Part shown: in pieces, positions 34,892 to 43,688 of the stretch | Numbering within the stretch: the first letter of the stretch is position 1 | How the letters are laid out: each line of letters begins with the position of its first letter | Assembly: GCA_031294825.1 (NCBI GenBank) | Contig: JAUMPM010000018.1 | Span: 124,001 to 188,000 of the forward strand | Source of the DNA: Collinsella sp. | Lineage (GTDB): Bacteria; Actinomycetota; Coriobacteriia; Coriobacteriales; Coriobacteriaceae | Reading direction: 5' to 3' | DNA length: 64,000 nucleotides | The notes under the pieces: model-generated | The model's input: only the letters and a program-made list of their open reading frames with translations | Databases searched by the model: none | What the model was told of the DNA's origin: nothing | Translations under genes and position numbers: made by a program

Positions 34892-35629
34892 CTAAACGTT
34901 TGCTCGGTTGGTGAAGATGCCCTTTTTGGAAGTCCCCTGATCGTCGGAGCCCTTCTTCACCTTCTTACCGTCCTTGGTGTAGTAGGAGTAGTAGTACTCG
35001 CTGGTCTCAGTCTCGCAGTAGTTCATAACGGTACCGATGAGCTTGACCTTCTCGGACTTCTTAAGCTGACCGATGGCGTTGAGCGCCTCCTCGCGCTTGG
35101 TGAAATCCTCACGCACGACAAAAAGCGCACCGTCGGTCAGACTTGCGATCTCGGCAGCATCGATGAAGGTGCCGACCGGGGGAGCATCAAAGATGACGTA
35201 CTGGAACTTGGCGGACAGTGCCTTTACCAGCTTGGCAAAGCGGTGAGAGACGATGATGTCGGCAGGATTGGGAATATGCGGCTCGGCATCGAGGAAGTAG
35301 AAGTTCTTCTGACCCGTCTCGACAATCGCCTGGTCAATAGAAACCTGCTCGGAAAGGACTGCATAGAGTCCGCCGCGGGAGCGGACGCCGAGCATATCGG
35401 CAAGGGACCTGCGGCGCATATCGGCCTCGACCAGGAGCACGGACTTGCCGCTCGTGGCGATAGCCTGGGCAAGGTTGATGGAAACCGTAGACTTGCCCTC
35501 GTTGGGAATCGAGGACGTGACAGTAATGGAGCGAATGGGGTCGTCCACGCTCGCAAAGCGGATGTTGGCCAGAAGGGTCTTGGCGGCATTCTGTACAACG
35601 AGCTTATCGGTGTTCTTTGCCTTAGCCAT
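34892..35629 (-). CDS. CpsD-type bacterial tyrosine kinase
   Basis: The 245-residue BY-kinase has Walker A SSIPNEGKST, Walker A' LLVEADMRRR and Walker B VIFDAPPVG. The C-terminal tail has a tyrosine cluster (SEYYYSYY), the autophosphorylation site. It needs the transmembrane CpsC partner, encoded 2 bp upstream, for activity. It acts at the inner face of the membrane in polysaccharide export control. No glycosyltransferase or flippase gene is next to it. Confidence 0.93.
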   Translation of the reverse strand: MAKAKNTDKLVVQNAAKTLLANIRFASVDDPIRSITVTSSIPNEGKSTVSINLAQAIATSGKSVLLVEADMRRRSLADMLGVRSRGGLYAVLSEQVSIDQAIVETGQKNFYFLDAEPHIPNPADIIVSHRFAKLVKALSAKFQYVIFDAPPVGTFIDAAEIASLTDGALFVVREDFTKREEALNAIGQLKKSEKVKLIGTVMNYCETETSEYYYSYYTKDGKKVKKGSDDQGTSKKGIFTNRANV

Positions 35630-35631
35630 GC

Positions 35632-36288
35632 CTATTTACCACCTTTCATAGCCGGAATTCGGCCAACAACGGGAATGCCCAGGAGCTCTTCTGCCTCTTC
35701 GGCACCGCGGATGCGGGTATTGAGCATGTCTGCCAAAACGACATAGGCAACTGCGATAAAGATACCGGCGAGGAACGCGACAGCAACGTACAGCATACGC
35801 TTGGGACCGCTGGGGGCTTCGGGGGTCTTAGCCTCGTCGATAACGTTGATGCTCTGGGCAGCGCCGACGTTCTGAGCGACCGTACTCACCGAGCTGGCCA
35901 TGGCCTTTGCGACCTTAGCCGTCTCCTTGGCATCGGTGCCGGTAACCGAAAGCGTAATGACACGCGTGGTGGTCTCGGAGGAAACAGACACCTTGTAGTC
36001 ATCCAGATCGGTGAGGCCCAGTTCATTGGCTGCGCCGCTCTTAACGCTATCGCTATCCAGCAGCGTGGCGATATCGTTGGAAAGCATCTGACTCGCCGAG
36101 AGATCGTTGTAGCTCATCTGACCGCTATCGTCGGTCTTGGCGAGAATGTACATGCTCGTCGTCGCGGTATAGGTGTTGTCCATCGCAACGAAGGACACGA
36201 TGCCCATGGCGATCGCGCAGACCACCGGAAGGGTGATGACCAGCTGAAGGTGCTTCTTCAGCAGCTGGAACAGTTCGAGAAGGGTCAT
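35632..36288 (-). CDS. CpsC/Wzz-type chain-length modulator and kinase activator
   Basis: The 218-residue protein has two membrane helices (about 15-36 and 165-187) flanking an extracellular domain, and a proline-rich stretch (KTPEAPSGPKR) before helix 2, as in Wzz/CpsC proteins. The short cytoplasmic tail would bind the kinase encoded next. The ATG has AAAGGC 9 bp upstream. It is the first gene of the module. Confidence 0.9.
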   Translation of the reverse strand: MTLLELFQLLKKHLQLVITLPVVCAIAMGIVSFVAMDNTYTATTSMYILAKTDDSGQMSYNDLSASQMLSNDIATLLDSDSVKSGAANELGLTDLDDYKVSVSSETTTRVITLSVTGTDAKETAKVAKAMASSVSTVAQNVGAAQSINVIDEAKTPEAPSGPKRMLYVAVAFLAGIFIAVAYVVLADMLNTRIRGAEEAEELLGIPVVGRIPAMKGGK

Positions 36289-36429
36289 GCAGCTTGCCTT
36301 TCATTTCCCCAGTTCGGATTGACAAAACTGTCCGTATGTTATCGCATCTTTTTACCGAGACCAAACTCTATACATAAGAAACAGGCTCTCCTGTAAAAAT
36401 GTCGGAAGCAATCGTAAAATTGCACAACA

Positions 36430-36458
36430 ACGCCGCACCCGAAAGTCAAATGCGGCGT
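36430..36458 (-). terminator. Probable terminator of pstB-phoB-phoR
   Basis: ACGCCGCA and TGCGGCGT pair around a 13-nt loop, 26 bp past the phoR stop; GTTGTTG follows on the minus strand, so the T-run is weak. Confidence 0.55.
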
Positions 36459-36483
36459 CTGCATCAATATCTATGTTATATCG

Positions 36484-37908
36484 CTATGCGAATGGCTCGT
36501 CCTGCTGTATGGGAAACGTCACCGTAATGGTGGTTCCCACGCCCAACTCGCTCGACAGATCGAGCGTGGCGTGATGATACAGGGCCGCATGCTTGACAAT
36601 GGCAAGCCCCAGACCGGTTCCGCCGCGTGCCTTGGACCTACTCTTGTCCACGCGATAGAACCGCTCAAATACCTTGCCCTGTTCTTCAGGCGCGATACCG
36701 ATTCCCGTGTCGGCGACCGCAAGGAACGGATGGCCTTCGTCGTTGGTGCCGCACTGCAGCGTAACCGTACCGCCGGGTCGATTGTAGCGGATGGCGTTGC
36801 TTGCCAGATTATAGATGAGCTCGTCAATCAAGCGCGACACGCCCTCGATGACCACAGGCTTGGTCTCATGACTTATCGTCACATTCGCCTGACGGGCGAC
36901 CTGTTCAAGACGCTGCTCGACCGCGTAGATGGCACGCGAGAGCTCAATAGGCTCCGTGGACCCAATGGGCACCGCCTCGCCCTCAGCTGCACGCTCGGCC
37001 TCGTCCAAGTTAGACAGCGTAAGGATATCGTTGACAAGCGCTGCCAAGCGGCCCGCCTCACGATAGATGCGACCGCCAAAGTTGCGCAGGTCGCCCTCGC
37101 CCTCGACCATGCCGTTTGCGATGAGCTCGGCATAGCCCGAAATCGCCGTAAGCGGCGTCTTGAGCTCATGGGTGATATTCGCCGTGAACTCGCGGCGCAT
37201 ACGGTCGTTGTCCGCCAGCACCGCCATTTGGCGCTTGAGCTCCTGGCGCTGCGACTCAATACGCTCAAGCATGGGGACCATCTCGGCATAGGCGTGCTCA
37301 TAGCTACGGCGTGGGTGGTCCAAATCCACCTCTTGCAAAGGCGCGATGATGGCACGGGACTCGCGGCGCGCCATAAAAAACGAGAGTACCGCACCCGCTG
37401 CTGCGATAAGCAGCATCGGCGCCACCATCGACAGCAAAATCGCCGCAACGCCAGGCTGGGCCTGCGCCAAGCGGACAACCTGGCCGTTATCAAGGGCGAC
37501 GGCGCGATACAGCATAATCTCGTCGAGCGTAGAGCTTGCGCGCTCCGCGGAACCCGAACCACTCTCAAAGGCCTCGATGACCTCGGGGCGATCGCCATGG
37601 TTGGGCAGTGTGGAAGGCGACGCCTCGTTGTCGTAGGCAACCGATCCATCCTTGTTAATCAGCGTGATGCGCAAGTCCTCTCGATCGAGGCTACGCAAGA
37701 ACGGGATGGGCTCCTGCTGCTCGTCGAGGGCGGCAGCAATGAGCTCGGTTTCTTGCGCCAGGTTGGCACTCGTGGCATCCGCCAAGGTGTTTTGCACAAA
37801 GAACGCACCCAGCACCGTAAACGCCACGATAACCGCCATGGCGCAGACAAAGATCGTCACAAAAACGCGGTGCGACAGCGTATGTTTTCCCTGGGGGGCG
37901 AAGACCAC
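36484..37908 (-). CDS. phoR: PhoR-like sensor histidine kinase
   Basis: The 474-residue kinase has membrane helices at about 15-37 and 158-180, with an extracellular sensing domain between. A linker follows, then HisKA with NITHELKTPLTAISGY (phospho-His), and an HATPase_c domain with N box, DTGIGIAPEE and GGTGLGLAIV. The GTG start at 37908 has GAGGAG 6 bp upstream and lies 3 bp after the phoB stop. It pairs with the adjacent response regulator and, given pstB, probably responds to phosphate limitation. Confidence 0.88.
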   Translation of the reverse strand: MVFAPQGKHTLSHRVFVTIFVCAMAVIVAFTVLGAFFVQNTLADATSANLAQETELIAAALDEQQEPIPFLRSLDREDLRITLINKDGSVAYDNEASPSTLPNHGDRPEVIEAFESGSGSAERASSTLDEIMLYRAVALDNGQVVRLAQAQPGVAAILLSMVAPMLLIAAAGAVLSFFMARRESRAIIAPLQEVDLDHPRRSYEHAYAEMVPMLERIESQRQELKRQMAVLADNDRMRREFTANITHELKTPLTAISGYAELIANGMVEGEGDLRNFGGRIYREAGRLAALVNDILTLSNLDEAERAAEGEAVPIGSTEPIELSRAIYAVEQRLEQVARQANVTISHETKPVVIEGVSRLIDELIYNLASNAIRYNRPGGTVTLQCGTNDEGHPFLAVADTGIGIAPEEQGKVFERFYRVDKSRSKARGGTGLGLAIVKHAALYHHATLDLSSELGVGTTITVTFPIQQDEPFA

Positions 37909-37911
37909 GGG

Positions 37912-38640
37912 TTACTCCTCCGATGCGGTGGCCGCGGTGTCGTCACCTTCGGCACCATCACCGGCAGAAGGCTCGGCCAAGCGGTAGCCCACGCCGCGCA
38001 CGGTCTCGATGGCGCTGGCATGCTCGCCCAGTTTTTGGCGAAGCGTCTGCACGTGCACGTCAACGGTGCGCGAACCGCCGTCGAAGTCCCAGCCCCACAC
38101 GCTCTGCAGCAACGACTCGCGGGTAAAGACCACGCCGGGCTTGCGCATGAGGTACTCGAGCAGGTCGAACTCGCGCAGGGTGAGCTTAAGCGACTCGCCG
38201 GCAACAGTCACCTCACGATGGCTGGGCGAGAGCACGATGTCGCCCACGCTGAGCACATCGCTTGCCTGTTTGACCATGCCGCCGCGACGCAGCAGTGCGC
38301 GGCAGCGGCTGGCGAGCTCCATGAGCGAGAAGGGTTTAGTCAGGTAATCGTCGGCACCGCCATCGAGCGCCATCACCTTGTCGAGCTCGGTATCCTTGGC
38401 GGTAAGCATCATGATGGGCACCGTCGCCGTCAGGCGATCGGCACGCAGTCGGCGCATAATCGCCAAACCATCGGTATCGGGCAGCATGATGTCGAGCAGG
38501 ACAGCATCGGGCACCCGTCGCGCCACGGCAGCCTTAAACTCACCGTCGCACGAAAAGCCTTCGGCCTCGATCCCCTGCTTGCGCAGCGCATAGACCGTCA
38601 AATCCCTGATGTTGTCATCGTCCTCGACGTAATAGATCAT
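37912..38640 (-). CDS. phoB: PhoB-like response regulator (OmpR family)
   Basis: The 242-residue protein has a receiver domain with acidic pair EDDD, phospho-acceptor Asp in LLDIMLPDTDG, and Lys in LTKPFS. An OmpR-type winged helix at about 130-225 has TRESLLQSVWGWDFDGGSRTVDVHVQ. An acidic 20-residue tail ends it. The ATG at 38640 has AAAGGGG upstream. It lies 64 bp after pstB. Confidence 0.9.
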   Translation of the reverse strand: MIYYVEDDDNIRDLTVYALRKQGIEAEGFSCDGEFKAAVARRVPDAVLLDIMLPDTDGLAIMRRLRADRLTATVPIMMLTAKDTELDKVMALDGGADDYLTKPFSLMELASRCRALLRRGGMVKQASDVLSVGDIVLSPSHREVTVAGESLKLTLREFDLLEYLMRKPGVVFTRESLLQSVWGWDFDGGSRTVDVHVQTLRQKLGEHASAIETVRGVGYRLAEPSAGDGAEGDDTAATASEE

Positions 38641-38704
38641 GTTGAACCCCTTTGCGGCCGGCATGACCGCATCTTAACCCTAAAGGTACCTTTACTAGAT
38701 GGTA

Positions 38705-39580
<876 letters not shown>

Positions 39581-39683
39581 ACCGCATACCTCCACATCGA
39601 TATCAATTCAGCAGTATCGATAGTAGAAATCGCGGCTCATATGCACGTGAGCGCATTGTCAAGTGTTTGTAAGGGCACGTTGG

Positions 39684-40922
39684 CTATGCGGCGGGCAGCT
39701 CGATGGTGAATATCGTGTGTTCGGGCGTCGATTCACATGCAACGGTACCACCGTGTGCCGCGATGATCTCCTTGGCAATAGCAAGGCCCAGACCGGCACC
39801 ACCGCGATTGGTCGCACGCGCCGCATCCAGGCGATAGAACTTCTCAAAGATCACCTTGAGCTTAGCCGCAGGGATAGGATCGCCCTGATTGATAAAGCGC
39901 ACGCGCACGCCGCCATCGTCTTGGCGCCCGGCCTCAATCGTGATAGTCGAGCCCTCATAGCTATAGGCAATAGCGTTTTTCATGATGTTGTTGAACACGC
40001 GAGCTATTTTGTCGCCATCCACGAGCACCGTCAGGTCCTCGCGAATATCAACTTGGACTTCCTTATGCTGCTCGTTGAGGATGGGATAGAACTCATCAGC
40101 CACCTGAGCCAGCAGCAACCCCAGATCAACATACCCGCGCGTGAGCACGATATCGTGGAAGTCAAAGCGCGTGATATCGAAGAACTCTTCGATGAGCGCA
40201 TCGAGCCGGTGCGCCTTGTCGAGCGCCACGCCCGTAAAGTGCGCACGTTGCTCAACCGGCAGCTCGGGAGCCTCTTGCAGCAGCGAAAGATAGCCCACCA
40301 CACTGGCAAGCGGGGTGCGTAGGTCATGTGCCAAGTACGTGACCAGATCGTCCTTGCGATGCGACTCGTCACGCAGAGCTTGCTGCACCTTGCGCTCACG
40401 GTCACGCACGCGGTTAAGGGCGCCCTCGACCTCCAAGAAGTCGCCGTCGATGTTGTCCCAGGTGTTGGGGTGATCGATCAGGCGATCTTGAATACGAGCG
40501 GCCAGCACACAATCGGCATGCTGCTCGCCCTGCTCGTAGCCCTGGTAGTACAGGGCGCGGCCACACAAGAACAGCACGCACGCGGCAAGCGCCAGCACAA
40601 AGCCAAGCATGTTGAATACAAAGCCGGCATCGAACAGCACCGGCCCTTCGATGCCGCCGAGCGCCATGGCGCCAATCGCCAACGTCATGGCCCACGCGGC
40701 GCCGCCAATCACCACGCAGCGGCACACGATCTCAAATCGATCGATCAGCAAAAAGCCGACAAGCAGCACCGCCAAGATTCCGACGATGTTGTCGATGCCA
40801 ATCAGCAGCAGGCTCAGCAAAAAGAGCAGCACCGTTGCGAGCGCGCGGTTGTCGACGACCGACCTCACGTATTCAAAGAGCCGATCGGGCACCTCGAACG
40901 CTTGCCTATCGTCTTTTGTCAT
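39684..40922 (-). CDS. VanS-like sensor histidine kinase
   Basis: The 412-residue kinase has four closely packed membrane helices (about 30-125) with almost no extracellular loop, suggesting it senses the membrane or a partner. HisKA has YLAHDLRTPLASVVGYL (phospho-His), and HATPase_c has NNIMKNAIAYS and GGAGLGLAIAKEI. The ATG at 40922 has GAGG upstream; the longer frame to 41087 overlaps the response regulator. It forms an operon with the regulator 26 bp upstream. Confidence 0.87.
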   Translation of the reverse strand: MTKDDRQAFEVPDRLFEYVRSVVDNRALATVLLFLLSLLLIGIDNIVGILAVLLVGFLLIDRFEIVCRCVVIGGAAWAMTLAIGAMALGGIEGPVLFDAGFVFNMLGFVLALAACVLFLCGRALYYQGYEQGEQHADCVLAARIQDRLIDHPNTWDNIDGDFLEVEGALNRVRDRERKVQQALRDESHRKDDLVTYLAHDLRTPLASVVGYLSLLQEAPELPVEQRAHFTGVALDKAHRLDALIEEFFDITRFDFHDIVLTRGYVDLGLLLAQVADEFYPILNEQHKEVQVDIREDLTVLVDGDKIARVFNNIMKNAIAYSYEGSTITIEAGRQDDGGVRVRFINQGDPIPAAKLKVIFEKFYRLDAARATNRGGAGLGLAIAKEIIAAHGGTVACESTPEHTIFTIELPAA

Positions 40923-40948
40923 ATCAAGATCCTCACAAGCGAAAAGCG

Positions 40949-41644
40949 TTATTCGATGATGTAGCCGACGCCCCAGACGTTTTTGATAAAGCGTGGCTTT
41001 TGTGCGTCGTCGCCAATCTTTTCGCGCAAGTGGCGAATATGCACCATCACCGTATTGTTGGAGCCGGGCATAAAGTCCTCGTTCCACACCGCGCGGAACA
41101 GGTCCTCCACGGCCACCACGCTGCCGCGATGCTCGACCAGATACAGCAAGATTGAATACTCGGTGGGCGTGAGGCGAACCGGTGAACCGTCCACTGTCAC
41201 GGAACGAGCATCGCGGTTGATCTCCAAGCCGTCGAGCTGAATGGTCGGCGACTCGGCCGCCTGTGCACGGCTACCGTAGCTGGTGTAGCGGCGAAGCTGA
41301 GCGTGCACGCGCGCGATGAGCTCCAGCGGACGGAACGGCTTAACCACGTAATCGTCCGCGCCAAGCGAAAGGCCCTCGATCTTGTCTTGCTGGGCATCGC
41401 GCGCCGTCAGCATGATCACAGGATAGGTATGGCTGGAACGGATCGTACGCAGCAGCTCAAACCCATCGATATCGGGCAGCATGACATCCAGCAGCGCCAG
41501 ATCGAACTCCTGCTCCAAGATTGCCTTGGCCGCATCGGCCCCGCTATAGGCAATCTGGACATCAAAGCCCTCTTTTGTAAGGTAGATACCAACCAAGTCG
41601 GCGATGGCCTTTTCGTCATCAACTACCAAAATGCGCTCGTTCAT
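40949..41644 (-). CDS. VanR-like response regulator (OmpR family)
   Basis: The 231-residue protein has a receiver domain with VVDDEK, acceptor Asp in LALLDVMLPDIDG and Lys in VVKPF, then an OmpR winged helix ending GVGYIIE. GAGAGGAG precedes the ATG at 41644. It is divergent from the D-Ala-D-Ala carboxypeptidase gene, whose start is about 200 bp away, so that gene is a good candidate target. Confidence 0.9.
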   Translation of the reverse strand: MNERILVVDDEKAIADLVGIYLTKEGFDVQIAYSGADAAKAILEQEFDLALLDVMLPDIDGFELLRTIRSSHTYPVIMLTARDAQQDKIEGLSLGADDYVVKPFRPLELIARVHAQLRRYTSYGSRAQAAESPTIQLDGLEINRDARSVTVDGSPVRLTPTEYSILLYLVEHRGSVVAVEDLFRAVWNEDFMPGSNNTVMVHIRHLREKIGDDAQKPRFIKNVWGVGYIIE

Positions 41645-41796
41645 GCGTGCTCCTCTCGCGCTCCATTATGCCCGAGGCGACGCATGCCACACACAACAAG
41701 CGTGGGTGATTAAGTCGGCCTTAAGCACCCTTGTGCCCGTTCGGGCGCGGATGTGGGCCACGCACGCACGCGATGATCGCCGACGCCGGCAAACGA

Positions 41797-41802
41797 TATA
41801 CT
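41797..41802 (+). promoter_or_regulatory. Candidate -10 box of the carboxypeptidase gene
   Basis: TATACT lies 40 bp before the GTG at 41842. If transcription begins about 7 bp past it, the upstream in-frame ATG at 41773 cannot be the start. No good -35 box is present, as expected of an activator-dependent promoter. Confidence 0.4.
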
Positions 41803-41841
41803 CTAGTTCCAGAAGAGACCATCCCGTCGAAAGCGAAATCC

Positions 41842-43182
41842 GTGAAGTCCCTCACCTCTTTTGCAAAGCGCTCAGCCCAGCTTGCCGCCGGCTTTGTCTG
41901 CGCTATCGCCCTTGCCGCTGGCGTGCCCACCGTCGCCGGCGCCCAAGTGCTCACGACCGACAATGTTTGCGGCAAAACCGCCGATGCGCGCGGCATCACG
42001 GCCGAAAACCTGCCCGATATCGATGCGACCAATGCCCTCGTCATGGGCAAAGACGGCACCGTCTACTATGCCCGTGGCGCCGATGAGCAGGTCAAGATCG
42101 CCTCGATCACCAAGGTCATGACCGCAATCCTAACCGTCGAGAATTGCAAGATGGACGAGAAGGTCACGGTAAGCAACGCCGCAGCCACCGTGGGCAATTC
42201 GACCGCCGGCTTGCTCGAAGGCGACAAGCTTACCGTGGAGCAGGCGCTGCGCGGCCTGATGATTCCCTCGGGCAACGACGCCGCCATCGTGCTCGCCGAA
42301 TATGTGGGCAAGAAGATCGACCCTAAGACCAAAGACGCCGAGGCCACCTTTGTGAAGGCCATGAACGAGCGCGCTAAGAAGCTCGGCTGTACCGGTACGC
42401 TTTTTGAAAACCCGCATGGTCTGGACTTTGATGAGTGGGCTGGCGATATGCACTCAACCGCACATGACGTGGCGCTGATGATGCAGGAGGCCATGAAAAA
42501 CGACACGATCCGCGAGGTCGTAGCGAGCGAGGATTCCTGGATCGAGGTCACGGGCGCCGACGGCACCGACCATTCGCATTCCATGGACACGCATAACTAT
42601 TTGCTGGGCCAAGATGGCAACATCGGCGGCAAGACCGGCACCACCGACGACGCGGGCTATTGCTTTACGAGTGCCTACAACCGCGATGGCGACGAGATCT
42701 ACACCGTCGTTTTGAACTCCACCACCACCGACCAGCGCTTTACCGATACCGCAACCCTTGCCAATTGGTACTACGGTCACAAGGTGACGGTCGCGATCGC
42801 CAACACGCAGGAAAAGACCGCCAACGGCAACCCGCTTATGGCGCGCATTGGCCAAACCGACTGGACGGATAAGACGATCGACGCCACACTCGCCGATCCT
42901 ACGGCGCAAGCGACCGTGTTTTCCCTTGCCGGCGAGGTGACCGAAAAGGTTAGCCACGACGATCTTTCGGGCACGGTGCATGTGGGCGACAAGGTGGGCA
43001 GCGTTACGCTCAAGCAGGACGGCACCAAGATCGCCGTCATGGACCTGGTTGCCGACGAGGAAGGGGCAGGGCCGAATCCCATTGAGTGGCTCCTTGTGAA
43101 GCTCGACCGCCTGGGCCGCCGCATCGACAACCGCCCGCTCACAGCCGAGAGCGAGACCGTAGCCAAGGCACCCGAGGTGTAA
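41842..43182 (+). CDS. dacA: D-alanyl-D-alanine carboxypeptidase (PBP5/DacA family)
   Basis: The protein has about 446 residues. The signal peptide has basic residues followed by a hydrophobic core and AGA before the cleavage site. Catalytic motifs are SITK (Ser nucleophile), SGN and KTGTT, in the S11 peptidase order. A C-terminal beta domain (about 330-400) follows; the membrane anchor is weak. It trims the terminal D-Ala of peptidoglycan stem peptides at the cell surface. I take the GTG at 41842 because it gives a clean signal peptide; ATG at 41773 is the alternative. Confidence 0.9.
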   Translation: MKSLTSFAKRSAQLAAGFVCAIALAAGVPTVAGAQVLTTDNVCGKTADARGITAENLPDIDATNALVMGKDGTVYYARGADEQVKIASITKVMTAILTVENCKMDEKVTVSNAAATVGNSTAGLLEGDKLTVEQALRGLMIPSGNDAAIVLAEYVGKKIDPKTKDAEATFVKAMNERAKKLGCTGTLFENPHGLDFDEWAGDMHSTAHDVALMMQEAMKNDTIREVVASEDSWIEVTGADGTDHSHSMDTHNYLLGQDGNIGGKTGTTDDAGYCFTSAYNRDGDEIYTVVLNSTTTDQRFTDTATLANWYYGHKVTVAIANTQEKTANGNPLMARIGQTDWTDKTIDATLADPTAQATVFSLAGEVTEKVSHDDLSGTVHVGDKVGSVTLKQDGTKIAVMDLVADEEGAGPNPIEWLLVKLDRLGRRIDNRPLTAESETVAKAPEV

Positions 43183-43209
43183 GGTCGAAGAACAATACAC
43201 TCGCTGAAA

Positions 43210-43239
43210 GGAGGCGTCCAACGGGGCGCCTCCTTTTTT
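43210..43239 (+). terminator. Intrinsic terminator of the carboxypeptidase gene
   Basis: GGAGGCG and CGCCTCC form the stem with a further GTCC/GGGG part, then TTTTTT, 28 bp after the stop. Confidence 0.92.
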
Positions 43240-43241
43240 GA

Positions 43242-43498
43242 GGGTTCGAATCCCCAGTTAACATTCTCCTAATCAAAAAAGGGCCCTGAATGGGACCCTT
43301 CTTTCAATTCATACTGGCGGAGAGCTGGGGATGTCCGGGCATGCTACGCATGCCCTCCGGCTTCAAAGCCTGGCGGCTTTTCGCCCACGGGCTACAAACG
43401 CTTTCGCGTTTGCTTAACGCCCGTGCCCTCTCGGGTTCGAATCCCCAGCGCCCTTTCTCGATAATAAAAAAGGGCCCCCGATGGGACCCTTCTTTAAA
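43242..43498. repeat. tRNA-Ser-associated palindromic element with duplicated terminator and tRNA 3' ends
   Basis: Plus-strand order: T-arm copy GGGTTCGAATCCCCAG (43242-43257); terminator copy (43274-43305); 19-bp copy of the tRNA-Ser 3' end (43313-43331, same as 43504-43522); hairpin GGGCATGC-TAC-GCATGCCC; further hairpins; ACGGGC..AAACGC-TTTC-GCGTTT..GCCCGT (43387-43424); second T-arm copy (43432-43448); the working terminator (43467-43498). The same order occurs beside tRNA-Arg and tRNA-Phe. Confidence 0.85.
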
Positions 43499-43505
43499 GT
43501 TAAAC

Positions 43506-43596
43506 TGGCGGAGAGCTGGGGATTCGAACCCCAGATGCCCTTTTGGGGCATACTCGCTTAGCAGGCGAGCACCTTCGGCCTCTCGGTCAGCTCTCC
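43506..43596 (-). tRNA. tRNA-Ser (anticodon GCT)
   Basis: The gene has 91 nt including an encoded CCA. The acceptor stem GGAGAGC pairs with GCTCTCC, a long variable arm (TGCCCC/GGGGCA type) is present, and the anticodon stem CTCGC/GCGAG frames CTGCTAA. The T-arm is CTGGGGTTCGAATCCCCAG. Confidence 0.96.
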
Positions 43597-43688
43597 GTAA
43601 CAGCCGTTCTATAGTAACCAAACAGCCAAGGATGGGCAAGAGGAAATTTTCTAATTGCCTAGCATCCTTTCCTCCTTGGAAGCTTCGC

